Assembly (NCBI GenBank): GCA_002423305.1 | Contig: DIVI01000055.1 | Span: 1 to 11,980 of the forward strand | Source of the DNA: Methylococcus sp. UBA6136 | GTDB taxonomy: Bacteria > Pseudomonadota > Gammaproteobacteria > Methylococcales > Methylococcaceae | Direction of reading: 5' to 3' | DNA: 11,980 nucleotides | Shown here: positions 1-7,870 of the stretch, in pieces | Position numbering within the stretch: position 1 is the stretch's first letter | Layout: each line of letters opens with the position of its first letter | The notes under the pieces: generated by a model | Databases searched by the model: none | The model's input: only the letters and a program-made list of their open reading frames with translations | Told to the model about the DNA's origin: nothing | Position numbers and translations under genes: made by a program

Positions 1-827
1 TCTGGCATGGTTTCAGAGATCTCCAGTCGGCAGACAAACCCATCGATGCGTCGCTTGCTGATTTCTGTCTCTACCGCGATCAGGAGGTCGTCTGCTTCTG
101 ACTCTTTGATTGGAAAGTCACCGTCACGGGTGATCCTAAAACCATGCTGTCCAATAATCTTCATCCCGGGAAACAAGGATGTAAGGTTGTCGGCTATAAG
201 ATGTTCAAGTGGCAGGACTGCGAGCGCTTGGTCTGTTGCCTGTTGGTCTTCTGTCGAAAGGGGCACGAATCGTGGCAGGCTATCGGGAACTTTCACTCGG
301 GCAAATCGAATGGTTCCCGTTTCTGGGTCTTCGACCTCTACAGCCAGATTAAGGCTCAGGTTTGCCATTCGAGGAAAAGGGTGGCTTGCATCTACTATCA
401 ATGGTGTAAGAACCGGGAAAACCTTGTTCTCGAAATATTGTTTTGCTGACTGATGTTGTTCCGGAGTCATGTTCTCACTTTTTAGAATGACTATGCCCTC
501 TTCATCCAGAGCCTGCTGCAATACATTGTCAAATAGTGCATGCTGTTCTCTCACGCGCATTTGTAAATGCAGGCGTATTTCAATTATCAGTTCCGCCGGT
601 GTGAGTCCGGTCTGATTTTCTTTCTCAAAACCTATATCAAGGTGTTCAAGTATTCCTGACACTCTGACCATGAAGAACTCATCAAGATTTGAACTGAATA
701 TCGCAAGGAACTTCAGTCTCTCAATGAGCGGATTTCTCGGGTCATATGCCTCATGTAATACCCGATCATTGAAGTCCAGCCAGCTCAATTCCCTATTGAA
801 ATACACTGAGTCATTTTTAATCTTCAT
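1..827 (-). CDS. ppk: Polyphosphate kinase 1, N-terminal part (runs off the left edge)
   Basis: Polyphosphate kinase 1 reversibly transfers the ATP gamma-phosphate onto inorganic polyphosphate, at the inner face of the membrane or in the cytoplasm. I translated the minus strand from the ATG at 827: 275 codons without a stop, still open at base 1. The N domain is recognisable from YFNRELSWLDFNDRVL (residues 9-24), then NPLIERLKFLAIFSSNLDEF (32-51); Asn47 in SSNLDEF matches the ATP-contacting Asn of the family. The head domain follows, with LTPLIVDASHPFPRMANLSL near residue 145 and LPRFVPL near 193. The catalytic histidine domains lie outside the window, so activity cannot be judged from here. 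Start choice: the first ATG, seven residues ahead of the conserved motif, with AGG about 9 bases upstream. About 750 bases without a clear gene separate it from the next, divergent gene. G+C is visibly lower than in lhr. Confidence 0.95.
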   Translation of the reverse strand, partial: MKIKNDSVYFNRELSWLDFNDRVLHEAYDPRNPLIERLKFLAIFSSNLDEFFMVRVSGILEHLDIGFEKENQTGLTPAELIIEIRLHLQMRVREQHALFDNVLQQALDEEGIVILKSENMTPEQHQSAKQYFENKVFPVLTPLIVDASHPFPRMANLSLNLAVEVEDPETGTIRFARVKVPDSLPRFVPLSTEDQQATDQALAVLPLEHLIADNLTSLFPGMKIIGQHGFRITRDGDFPIKESEADDLLIAVETEISKRRIDGFVCRLEISETMP

Positions 828-883
828 GGTTACCTGGATCCTATGTTTTGATGTGATTTCTTATTTGATGCGAATGCTGATAT

Positions 884-911
884 TTATTAGATTTTTATTT
901 AACTATATCAA
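884..911 (-). promoter_or_regulatory. Putative promoter of ppk
   Basis: Read on the minus strand, TTGATA (906-911) stands 16 bases from an AT-rich TAATAA (884-889), about 57 bases before the ppk ATG. The whole stretch 840-910 is much more AT-rich than its surroundings, as expected for a promoter. The -35 box is good and the -10 box poor. I looked for two direct CTGTCAT-like Pho-box halves and did not find a convincing pair, so phosphate control through PhoB is not supported here. Confidence 0.35.
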
Positions 912-1219
912 TCGTCTGTCTGCCCTGATGGAAGGTGTGGGTTGCCGGAATTGCTCGGAAGAGTAGGCTAAACGTCTAAACGGCATAGAGTGAAGATGAT
1001 TTAAGCTTCTTTAAGGCCCCGCCTCGTCTAAAGGGCAAAGTGTTCGGACGTGCGGGTGCGCCCGACTCGATGTCGCTCATTGTTGTTCTTTCAGGCGACA
1101 TAGAGCAGTGTATTGGTAATCAGGCTTTGATTATCAATGGTTTTTGTTAAAATTTAATGAACGTGTCTTTGCTTTTCTTATGGACCCGCTGGGTCGATAG
1201 ACGTCCTTTTGAGTCTGGC

Positions 1220-1342
1220 TGGCTACACCTCATCGGCTGCCTCGCTTTACTCGTAACCAAAAATATCTTCCTATTGCCTGAAGTCAGCGGCTGGCTGTTT
1301 AGGTTACCGACCTCATTGTCGCTGACTCGTAAGATGTAGCCA
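1220..1342. repeat. Nested inverted and direct repeats in the ppk-upstream gap
   Basis: TGGCTACA (1220-1227) is exactly complementary to TGTAGCCA (1335-1342). Inside that pair GTAACC (1253-1258) is complementary to GGTTAC (1302-1307). ACTCGTAA occurs in direct orientation at 1249-1256 and 1325-1332, each preceded by a related ACCTCAT...GCTG stretch. This could be a folded transcript, a small palindromic element or chance. No transposase remnant is visible. Confidence 0.4.
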
Positions 1343-1397
1343 ATGGACGGGACTTCCTTTAGCTTTTCTGAGTACGCGTAAGGGATTCCATGTCATC

Positions 1398-1423
1398 TTG
1401 ACGTAATCTTTTACGGCTATAAT
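1398..1423 (+). promoter_or_regulatory. Possible promoter with a short spacer
   Basis: TTGACG (1398-1403) and a perfect TATAAT (1418-1423) are separated by only 14 bases, shorter than the usual 16-18. It lies about 160 bases before the ATG of the small membrane protein and immediately before the 1428-1490 inverted repeat. It might serve either that gene or a non-coding transcript. The short spacer is the main argument against it. Confidence 0.25.
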
Positions 1424-1427
1424 CAAT

Positions 1428-1490
1428 TGCCAGCCAGGTGATTCGCAACATGCTGGCCGATTCCGACGAAGCCGCAAATCCTGGCTGGCA
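1428..1490. repeat. Perfect 11-base inverted repeat
   Basis: TGCCAGCCAGG (1428-1438) is exactly complementary to CCTGGCTGGCA (1480-1490), enclosing 41 bases. It sits just downstream of the TATAAT box at 1418. The CTGGCTGG core recurs at 1215-1222, with a close GGCTGGCT at 1289-1296, so the motif is repeated within the gap. No U-run follows the right arm, so it is not a standard terminator. Confidence 0.5.
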
Positions 1491-1580
1491 CCCGCGTAAA
1501 TTGCAGTCCAAGGCTCAATTCTCAGAGCTAAGTGTCTTGGCTACGAAATGTGTTCTGTCCTTAATGTCGGGTCCCATGCT

Positions 1581-1856
1581 ATGGATGATTCAAATGATCA
1601 AGAGTTGAATCAGATTCGTGAAGAACTCAGCAACATGCCCAGAGAAGTGGGCTGGCTTTTATTGATAACTGGCCTTGTTTCCGAAGCCGGGGTGCCTGGT
1701 GTTCCTCCTTTTTGGATTGCCGGGATGCTAATTCTTTGGCCAGAAACCGGATTTCTGATTAGCCGGCCAATTCGACGCAGGTTCCCTCGCAGTTTCCAGC
1801 GTATGCATGGGATGATCAAACGATACATTGATGACCTTCAAGCCCGCTATCCTTAG
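1581..1856 (+). CDS. Small membrane protein, 91 residues, unknown function
   Basis: I do not recognise this protein with certainty. It has a charged N-terminus (residues 1-22), two hydrophobic stretches (about 23-37 and 40-60) joined by a Gly/Pro-rich VPGVPPF turn, and a strongly basic segment SRPIRRRFPRSF (61-72) that would lie on the cytoplasmic side. The pattern GWLLLITGLV...PG...PF loosely recalls the short PGPGW-type transmembrane family, which is only a suggestion. An in-frame ATG at 1548 would add 11 residues; neither start has a strong ribosome binding site. I chose 1581 because the protein then begins with an ordinary acidic N-terminus. It is followed after 77 bases by the DUF1348 gene in the same direction. 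Confidence 0.6.
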   Translation: MDDSNDQELNQIREELSNMPREVGWLLLITGLVSEAGVPGVPPFWIAGMLILWPETGFLISRPIRRRFPRSFQRMHGMIKRYIDDLQARYP

Positions 1857-1933
1857 TCTGATCGTACCCTTGGGACAGGGTGAGGCTTGCTTGGATTTTC
1901 TTTTGTGTCAGGCAGGAAAATTGACCACACACC

Positions 1934-2404
1934 ATGAAAACGCTTGGCGCAATTCTCATGCCGTTTACGCTCGACTCCGCACTTCTAAAGGTGCGTATTG
2001 CCGAGGACGGCTGGAACAGTCGTGACCCACAGCGGGTGTCGCAGGTCTATACCCCCGACAGTGTTTGGCGCAATCGGGCGGAATTCATCCATGGGCGCGA
2101 GGAGATCGTGGCATTCCTCAGCGACAAGTGGGCCCGGGAACTGGATTACCGGTTGATTAAGGAATTGTGGGCATTCACCGATTACCGCATAGCTGTGCGT
2201 TTTGCCTATGAGTGGCACGACGACTGTGGGAATTGGTACCGCTCGTATGGTAACGAAAACTGGGAGTTTGCCGACAACGGATTGATGTGCCGCCGCCATG
2301 CCAGTATCAATGATCTGCCGATCGCCGAAACCGGGCGGTTGTTCCACTGGCCGCTTGGCCGCCGGCCCGATGGTCATCCTGGCTTGAGTGAATTGGGCTT
2401 GTAG
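1934..2404 (+). CDS. DUF1348 family protein (NTF2/SnoaL-like fold)
   Basis: Cytosolic protein of the DUF1348 family, which has an NTF2/SnoaL-like alpha+beta cone fold; the biochemical role of the family is not established to my knowledge. Hallmarks are KVRIAEDGWNSRDP (19-32), YTPDSVWRNRAEF (39-51), GREEIVAFL (54-62), KWARELDYRLIKELWAF (65-81), RFAYEWHDDCGNWYRSYGNE (89-108), INDLPI (125-130) and a LGRRPDGHPGLSELGL end (141-156). The match is near-continuous, so family assignment is safe. The 156-residue length is about the family's usual size. The start is uncertain: the ATG at 1958 (residue 9) directly precedes the conserved PFTL and could be used instead. It converges on lhr with only 31 bases between stop codons. 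Confidence 0.88.
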   Translation: MKTLGAILMPFTLDSALLKVRIAEDGWNSRDPQRVSQVYTPDSVWRNRAEFIHGREEIVAFLSDKWARELDYRLIKELWAFTDYRIAVRFAYEWHDDCGNWYRSYGNENWEFADNGLMCRRHASINDLPIAETGRLFHWPLGRRPDGHPGLSELGL

Positions 2405-2435
2405 ATTTTGCGGCCCCGATAGTCTTTGCGTCCCT

Positions 2436-5400
2436 TTAGCCGAGATAGGCTTTCAGTGCAGGCGGGACAGACCGGCGCATGAGCCGATTTCGATAGTCCC
2501 AGGCGTTTTCATCGGGTTCGGTGAGGTAGCTCACCTGTTTGCCGGCCAGGACGGCAACGGGGACCCCGCCACTATAAAGGAGGCGATTGCCGGTCAGCGC
2601 TGGCACACGTGCCCCGGGGGTTACGATGCCGGACAGGCTCAGCGGATCGGCGGCGCTGAGCGATATCAGCGTTGGATCGACGCTCTGCTTGCGCACCTGC
2701 CGCAGGGTTTTCACCGCGTCGGGCAGGGCAAACTGCTCGCCGAAATGACCGGCGACGAAGCGGCCCCCACGAATTTCGCCGCGCGCCTCCAGTCGTCGAA
2801 AGACGCGCAGCAGATCGAGCCAGGGTGGCGCCGCGTGTTCCCGGGTTAATAGAGCGCGAAAGACGACGCCATACCGCTTGAGCAAGATGCCGGCGATATG
2901 CTCCACAGCTTCACGACGGGCGGTTTCATCCGCTGGTGGGGTCAGCGATTCGAGAAGTGGTCGGACCAGTGTCCAACGGCCGGCTTCCTCCATGCCTAGT
3001 GCCAGGTTCCGGTAGCGCTGTTTCTTTTGCGCCGGAATCAGCAGCGCTCGCAGGCCCGCGTAACTGTCGGACGCCACGAAACCTCGGGCCACCAATTCCC
3101 CTAGTGCCGCTTCCAGCTGGCTTTTGAGCAGGCCCGCGGCATCCGCGAGCTCCTCGAAAAACAGGGCGCCGCGCTGCGCCAGCAAGTCGGCGACGCGCCG
3201 GGCGGTTAGGCTCAGGGTTTCGGCCGAGCCGGTTTCACTCCATGGGCGCCACAATCCGAGATGACGCCGGCCAATGAGGCTCAGCGGCGATGACTTGACC
3301 GGGCTTAGTCCCGCTCCGGTGGCCGTGAGCCGAGTCCAGACGGTCTTGCCGGCCAGGCACAGACTGTCCAGCCAGGCAGGATCATAGTCCTGCAGCCGGG
3401 CTGGCAGGATATCGCCCTCCCAGGCGACGGCGGGCGCCTCGAAGCCCTCCAGCTGGGTCAGTAACGCGGCCAGCGCCTGCGGTCCCCGCAGCCGGGCTTC
3501 AGGGTGGACGTATTGCCAGCGGAACAGGAAGCGCATGAAGTCACCGGTCGTAACCGGTTCGATTTCCTGACGGAGTCGGTTCAGCGTGTAGCGATGAATA
3601 CGTGCTAATAGCCGCCGCTCGCACCATTCCTCCTCGCCGCCCGCGCTGAAATGGCCGCGCAGGACGAAGCCCTCGTTCTGCAGCGCCAGCAGGGCTTGTT
3701 CGATGCGGCTTGCGGGCAGGTGTAGCAGGTCGGCCAACCCGTTCGCCGTGGTCGGCCCGGTGCAACTCAATCTTCCGCGCAGGATCTCCACGAGGGCCTC
3801 CTCAGGCATCCAGGCTTGGTCGGCGAATTCGGCGGGCAGCTGTTGCCAGATGGTGGGGTTGGTCAGGCGTGGATGACACGCGGGCTGCCCGACGTCGAGG
3901 CCACCGCTGTTCGCTTCGACTGCTTCGGCTTCGCTCAGCACCAGTCCGTCCAGCGAACGGCTCGATAAACTGGTCGCTTCAGCCAGACTCGGGTAGATCT
4001 CCGCGAACTGCAGCAGGCGCTCGGCGGCCAGCCACAGGCTTGACCCCTCCGGCCAGCGAATTTCCGCCGCACGATCCTGCAGCGACAGTATCTGGAAAAA
4101 ACCGGCCCAGTCGGGTTGCGCCTCATCCGACAGCAGGAATCCGGCGGTCATGAGGGCATCGTGCAGTTCGTCCGCGCTGCCGCCTTCCGGCCAGGCTTCT
4201 TCCCGGACCCGCTGGATCGCCGCCGGGTCAAGCCGGGCCAGGTCGCCCGCCTCGGTCGGGTCGAGCCAGCGCCGGCTGGCGACAGCACGGGTGCGGCGTT
4301 CCTCCAGCGGAGCACCGTCGAGAAAGGTGTAGGCGCGGCTGTTGACGATCTCCGCGGCCAGCGGCGAGGGCTCGACCAGATCCCGACAGATAACACGGAT
4401 CGCGCCGCGCTCAATGTCACCGATGATGCAGGTCAAGCGGTCGATGTCCATGGCCTCGGTGAGGCAGTCATCTATGGTTTGCTTGACCAGTGGGTGATCG
4501 GGAATCTCACGGTCGCCGACAATGTTTTCCAGGCAGGCGAGCTGGTCGGGAAACACGGCGGTCACCAGATCCTCGGCCTGCATGCGCAACAGGTAAGGCG
4601 GCGTCTTACGGCCACCCTGAAAACGCCTGAGTGCCAGCGAGCAGACGGCATTCCAGCGCCAGCGCACCGTGAACATGGGCGCGTCTAGCAGCGCCTGGAC
4701 CAGAATGTCGCGGACGGTGTTGACGTTCAGGTAACGGGCGACGTCGACGAGATCGAAACTCTGCGAGGTGCCCAGCGACAGGATCAGTGCGTTTTCGGTG
4801 GCGGCGGCCTGGAGTTCGAAGTTGAAGGAGCGGCAAAAGCGCTTGCGCAAGGCCAGACCCCAGCCCCGATTAACGCGGCTGCCGAAGGGCGCGTGGATGA
4901 TGAATTGCATGCCGCCGGCTTCGTCGAAAAAGCGTTCGAAGATGACCGTGTCCAGCGTGGGCAAAGCGCCGAGCGTGAGTCGGGCGGCGGCGAGATAGTT
5001 GACGGCCTGCTCGGCCGCGGCCGGGCCGATGCCGACTTCATCGACCAGCCAGGCCAAGGCGGACGTGCTATCGGGCGGACTCTGAGTGACGTCGGCCAAG
5101 CGGCATTCCAGTTCCCGGCGAACTTGCGCCACGGCGGCCGACAGTTCCCAGGTGCGACCCGGCGCCTCGCCGAACCAGAACGGAATGCTGGGGGGTTGAT
5201 GGTGGGCGTCCTCGACCCGCAGGGTGCCGCCTTCCAGGCGCATTACTTTCCAGCTGGCGTTGCCGAGTTGGAAAATGTCGCCGGCCATGCTCTCGATGGC
5301 GAAATCCTCGTCCACCGTGCCGATGAATTCGCCCTGGGGTTCGAGGATGACCTTGTATTCGGCATTGTCGGGAATCGCGCCGCCGCAGGTGACGGCCGTC

Positions 5401-6845
5401 AGTCGGGCACCCTTGCGGGCCCGCAATCGCCTGTGGATACCGTCCCGATGCAGATGGGCCCCGCGCTGACCGCGCCGTGTGGCGTAGCCCTCCGCCAGCA
5501 TGCGGACGACAGCGTCGAAGTCCTCGCGAGTCAGATTGCGATAGGGCCAGGCCCGGGTCACCGCGAGGTAGAGTTCGTCCTCGCTGAAGTCCTCGCAGGC
5601 GAGCATGGCGACGATCTGCTGGGCCAGCACGTCCAGCGGTTGCTCGGGCAATTCGAGCTGGTCGAGATCGCCCCGGCGCACCGCATCAATCAGGGCGATA
5701 CATTCGATCAGATCGTCGCGGCTGGTCGGAAACAACCGGCCCTTGGGCAGGCCGCCGGCAAAGTGGCCGGAGCGACCGACCCGTTGCAGGAAGCCGGCAA
5801 TGGAGCCGGTGCTGCCCAGCTGGCAAACCAGGTCGACCTCGCCAACGTCGATGCCCAGTTCCAGCGAAGCGGTGGCAACCAGCGCCTTCAGTTGGCCGCC
5901 CTTTAATCGGTTTTCCGCGGAGAGCCGTTGCTCTTTCGAGAGGCTGCCATGGTGCGAGGTGACGTGCTCTTCGCCCAAGCGCTCACTGAGGCCGCGCGCC
6001 AGCCGTTCGGCCAGCCGACGGGTATTCACGAAGATCAGCGTGGTCCGGTGGGCCTCGATCAGGGCTGCCATGCGGTCGTAGATGTCGCGGGCGGCCTCGC
6101 CCGAGAGCACGGCCTCCAGTGGCAGCTGCGGCAGTTCGATGGCGAGATCCAGTCGGCGCCGATGGCCGGTGTCGATGATGCGACAGTCGCTGCCCCCGGT
6201 CAGGAAATCGGCAACCGTCTCGATCGGGTTCTGGGTGGCGGACAAGCCGATTCGATTGAGGGGCTGGCCCGTCAGCCGCTGCAGGCGCTCCAGCGATAGG
6301 GCCAGATGCGAGCCGCGCTTGCTGCCGACCAGGGCGTGGATTTCATCGACGATCACGGTGCGGACGGTGGCCAGCATGCGCCGGCCGCTACCGCTGGTCA
6401 GCAGGATGTAGACCGATTCCGGCGTGGTGACCAGGATGTGCGGCGGCATCTTTGCCATGCTCGTCCGAACATGCGCGGGCGTATCGCCGGTGCGGACCTG
6501 GGTGCGGATGGCAAACTGCATCGCGCCGTGCTCAAACAGTCGGGCGTGAATGGCTTCCAGCGGCCCATCGAGGTTTTTCTGAATGTCGTTGCTGAGCGCC
6601 TTCAGCGGCGAGATGTAAAGGACGCGGGTTTCGTCGGGCAAGCCGAACACCTCGCCCTCGCGCACCAGTTCGTCGATGGCGGAGAGGAAGGCGGCCAACG
6701 TTTTGCCGGAACCGGTTGGCGCCGCGATCAATGTGTCGTGCCCCGATTTGATTGCCTCCCAGGCGGCCCCCTGGCATTCGGAGGGTGCGGCGAAAGATTC
6801 GCTGAACCAGTCGGCAACGATCGGATGAAAATGACTCAAGGCCAT
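2436..6845 (-). CDS. lhr: Full-length Lhr-type ATP-dependent DNA helicase
   Basis: Superfamily 2 helicase of the Lhr (large helicase-related) family, a 3'-5' DNA translocase implicated in DNA repair. Motifs in order: I APTGSGKT (42-49), Ia SPLKAL (79-84), Ib TTPES (140-144), II DEIH (167-170), III SAT (202-204), IV FVNTRR (272-277), V ATASLELGID (324-333) and VI QRVGRSGH (354-361). The RecA-like pair is followed by winged-helix and beta-barrel parts of the Lhr core, and then by a long C-terminal domain. At 1469 residues it is close to E. coli Lhr (about 1538), and much longer than the roughly 820-residue ligase-associated form; no ligase, exonuclease or phosphoesterase gene is adjacent. Residues around 965-990 look like a low-conservation, Ser/Glu-rich linker. 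The start is the ATG at 6845, ten residues before the first helix; no clear ribosome binding site is visible. The reading frame is intact and GC-rich. Confidence 0.95.
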   Translation of the reverse strand: MALSHFHPIVADWFSESFAAPSECQGAAWEAIKSGHDTLIAAPTGSGKTLAAFLSAIDELVREGEVFGLPDETRVLYISPLKALSNDIQKNLDGPLEAIHARLFEHGAMQFAIRTQVRTGDTPAHVRTSMAKMPPHILVTTPESVYILLTSGSGRRMLATVRTVIVDEIHALVGSKRGSHLALSLERLQRLTGQPLNRIGLSATQNPIETVADFLTGGSDCRIIDTGHRRRLDLAIELPQLPLEAVLSGEAARDIYDRMAALIEAHRTTLIFVNTRRLAERLARGLSERLGEEHVTSHHGSLSKEQRLSAENRLKGGQLKALVATASLELGIDVGEVDLVCQLGSTGSIAGFLQRVGRSGHFAGGLPKGRLFPTSRDDLIECIALIDAVRRGDLDQLELPEQPLDVLAQQIVAMLACEDFSEDELYLAVTRAWPYRNLTREDFDAVVRMLAEGYATRRGQRGAHLHRDGIHRRLRARKGARLTAVTCGGAIPDNAEYKVILEPQGEFIGTVDEDFAIESMAGDIFQLGNASWKVMRLEGGTLRVEDAHHQPPSIPFWFGEAPGRTWELSAAVAQVRRELECRLADVTQSPPDSTSALAWLVDEVGIGPAAAEQAVNYLAAARLTLGALPTLDTVIFERFFDEAGGMQFIIHAPFGSRVNRGWGLALRKRFCRSFNFELQAAATENALILSLGTSQSFDLVDVARYLNVNTVRDILVQALLDAPMFTVRWRWNAVCSLALRRFQGGRKTPPYLLRMQAEDLVTAVFPDQLACLENIVGDREIPDHPLVKQTIDDCLTEAMDIDRLTCIIGDIERGAIRVICRDLVEPSPLAAEIVNSRAYTFLDGAPLEERRTRAVASRRWLDPTEAGDLARLDPAAIQRVREEAWPEGGSADELHDALMTAGFLLSDEAQPDWAGFFQILSLQDRAAEIRWPEGSSLWLAAERLLQFAEIYPSLAEATSLSSRSLDGLVLSEAEAVEANSGGLDVGQPACHPRLTNPTIWQQLPAEFADQAWMPEEALVEILRGRLSCTGPTTANGLADLLHLPASRIEQALLALQNEGFVLRGHFSAGGEEEWCERRLLARIHRYTLNRLRQEIEPVTTGDFMRFLFRWQYVHPEARLRGPQALAALLTQLEGFEAPAVAWEGDILPARLQDYDPAWLDSLCLAGKTVWTRLTATGAGLSPVKSSPLSLIGRRHLGLWRPWSETGSAETLSLTARRVADLLAQRGALFFEELADAAGLLKSQLEAALGELVARGFVASDSYAGLRALLIPAQKKQRYRNLALGMEEAGRWTLVRPLLESLTPPADETARREAVEHIAGILLKRYGVVFRALLTREHAAPPWLDLLRVFRRLEARGEIRGGRFVAGHFGEQFALPDAVKTLRQVRKQSVDPTLISLSAADPLSLSGIVTPGARVPALTGNRLLYSGGVPVAVLAGKQVSYLTEPDENAWDYRNRLMRRSVPPALKAYLG

Positions 6846-7034
6846 GATGGTTGGGTCAGCCGCAGGGTCGGGATCATGTCTTTTTGGGTGAAGTCATAAA
6901 CAGACTTTGTTGAAGCTTTCCATGGTTGGCTGCATGAGACGATAGAGCCTCGTCAGGTCGATCAACCGTTCGGCTGGGCTAAGTTCAAGTATATTCCCCC
7001 TCAACGGTTTCTTTTCATCAGCCCGCCTCTGATC

Positions 7035-7775
7035 GTGTTTCTGTCCAAACTATCCATTGCCCTGATGTCCCCACTCGGGACAGCCCTGCTGTTGATGTTA
7101 TTGGGAATGCTGCTGGCCAGATGCGGCCGCCCTCGCGCGGCATGGTCCTCGGTCATGTTGGGTTTTGCCTGGCTCTTGCTGTGGTCCTGGCCCCCGGCCA
7201 GCAATTGGCTGGTCAGCCAGGTAGAGCAGGAGTTCCCGTTTCAACCCCTATCAGCCCTGCCCAGTGCTCCGGCCATGGTGGTATTGGGTGGCGGTATCCA
7301 TCCATCGCGCTCGGCAGTGACCCCACCCAATCTGGAATCCAGTGCTGATCGGGTCTGGTATGCCGCGCGGCTTTACCATGCCGGCAAGGCGCCGCTGCTG
7401 GTGTTGTCCGGCGGCAGCGCGACAAGCGTGGAAACGGAAGCTGATGCTATGCGTGAGTTTCTGCGGGATCTGGGCGTTCCTGATTCGGCCTTGTTACTCG
7501 AGGGTCGGAGCCGTACGACGCGCGAAAACGCCATCTATTCTGCCGAACTGTTGCGATCGCGGGGTATCCGCCGAGTATTGCTGGTGACTTCTGCACTGCA
7601 CATGCATCGCGCAAAAAAGCTGTTTGAGCGGCAGGGGATAGCGGTCGATCCGGCGCCGACCGATTATGAAGCCCGCTCACTGTCCTCGTGGCAGCGGGTG
7701 TTGCCGGATGCTGGTGCCCTTGAAGGCAGTGGCCACGCCATCAAGGAACTGGTGGGCGGATGGCTCGTTCCTTGA
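7035..7775 (+). CDS. ElyC/SanA/YdcF-family (DUF218) envelope protein
   Basis: Inner-membrane protein with a DUF218 domain. Related ElyC of E. coli takes part in envelope and peptidoglycan maintenance; the exact reaction is unknown. Two hydrophobic segments (about 7-29 and 36-53) are followed by the domain: VVLGGG (82-87), LSGGSAT (124-130), acidic ETEADAM (133-139), EGRSRTTRENA (156-166), TSALHMHRA (185-193) and the closing HAIKELVGGW (234-243). Two membrane segments before DUF218 and the 246-residue length resemble ElyC (259) more than SanA or YdcF, hence the call. The start is GTG at 7035; an ATG at 7065 (residue 11) would cut into the first membrane segment. Neither has a clear ribosome binding site. 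It is divergent from lhr across 189 bases, which must contain both promoters, though I see no strong consensus boxes there. Confidence 0.85.
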   Translation: MFLSKLSIALMSPLGTALLLMLLGMLLARCGRPRAAWSSVMLGFAWLLLWSWPPASNWLVSQVEQEFPFQPLSALPSAPAMVVLGGGIHPSRSAVTPPNLESSADRVWYAARLYHAGKAPLLVLSGGSATSVETEADAMREFLRDLGVPDSALLLEGRSRTTRENAIYSAELLRSRGIRRVLLVTSALHMHRAKKLFERQGIAVDPAPTDYEARSLSSWQRVLPDAGALEGSGHAIKELVGGWLVP

Positions 7776-7870
7776 AAACGATGTTCAGCCTCGCGGCCCC
7801 CAAGCAACTATCCCCCATTTGGGATTCGAAAAAACCAATGAGACCTGACGTCCAGGAGTAAACCACACGC

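Larger units (their letters stand above)
828..1580. other. Long intergenic region with inverted repeats, no convincing gene
   Basis: About 750 bases between divergent genes. The left 80 bases are the AT-rich putative ppk promoter. Further right come a tandem pair CTAAACGT/CTAAACGG (968-983), a 7-base inverted repeat ATGTCGC/GCGACAT (1070-1076 with 1095-1101), a nested inverted-repeat block (1220-1342), an 8-base palindrome TACGCGTA (1373-1380), a TATAAT box (1418-1423), and an 11-base inverted repeat (1428-1490). The only ORF of any length (1157-1339, 60 codons) lacks a ribosome binding site and resembles no family I know. The density of palindromes suggests regulatory DNA, a small RNA or a decayed element. 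Which of these is right cannot be decided from the sequence alone. Confidence 0.5.

Noticed and set aside
7..453. Plus-strand ORF of 148 codons at the left edge
   Set aside because: It is the reverse side of ppk, whose minus-strand reading is unmistakable.
828..960. A Pho box upstream of ppk
   Set aside because: CTGTCTGCCCTGAT near 914 resembles one half-site, but the second half and the 11-base spacing are missing.
1041..1110. Possible tRNA or structured RNA around the ATGTCGC/GCGACAT repeat
   Set aside because: No cloverleaf can be drawn, there is no T-arm consensus and no CCA-like end; only the short inverted repeat itself is supported.
1157..1339. 60-codon plus-strand ORF in the ppk-upstream gap, and an open minus-strand frame over the same bases
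   Set aside because: No ribosome binding site, no recognisable product, and the bases are better explained by the nested repeats. The minus-strand frame has no suitable start.
1866..1910. Possible terminator after the 91-residue gene (ACCCT...AGGGT, then a T-rich stretch)
   Set aside because: Only a 5-base stem and the T-rich stretch begins about 15 bases later; too weak to call.
4116..4688. Further long plus-strand ORFs opposite lhr, for example 190 codons here and 197 codons at 6306-6899
   Set aside because: Same reason: composition-driven shadows of the lhr frame, with no family signature.
4893..5906. A 337-codon plus-strand ORF opposite lhr
   Set aside because: It lies entirely inside lhr on the other strand; lhr has all helicase motifs in frame, and GC-rich genes commonly leave long open antisense frames. 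The translation has no recognisable domain.
6846..7034. Promoters for lhr and the ElyC-like gene
   Set aside because: They must lie here because the genes diverge, but I found no pair of boxes with acceptable match and spacing, only isolated AT-rich hexamers such as TATATT.
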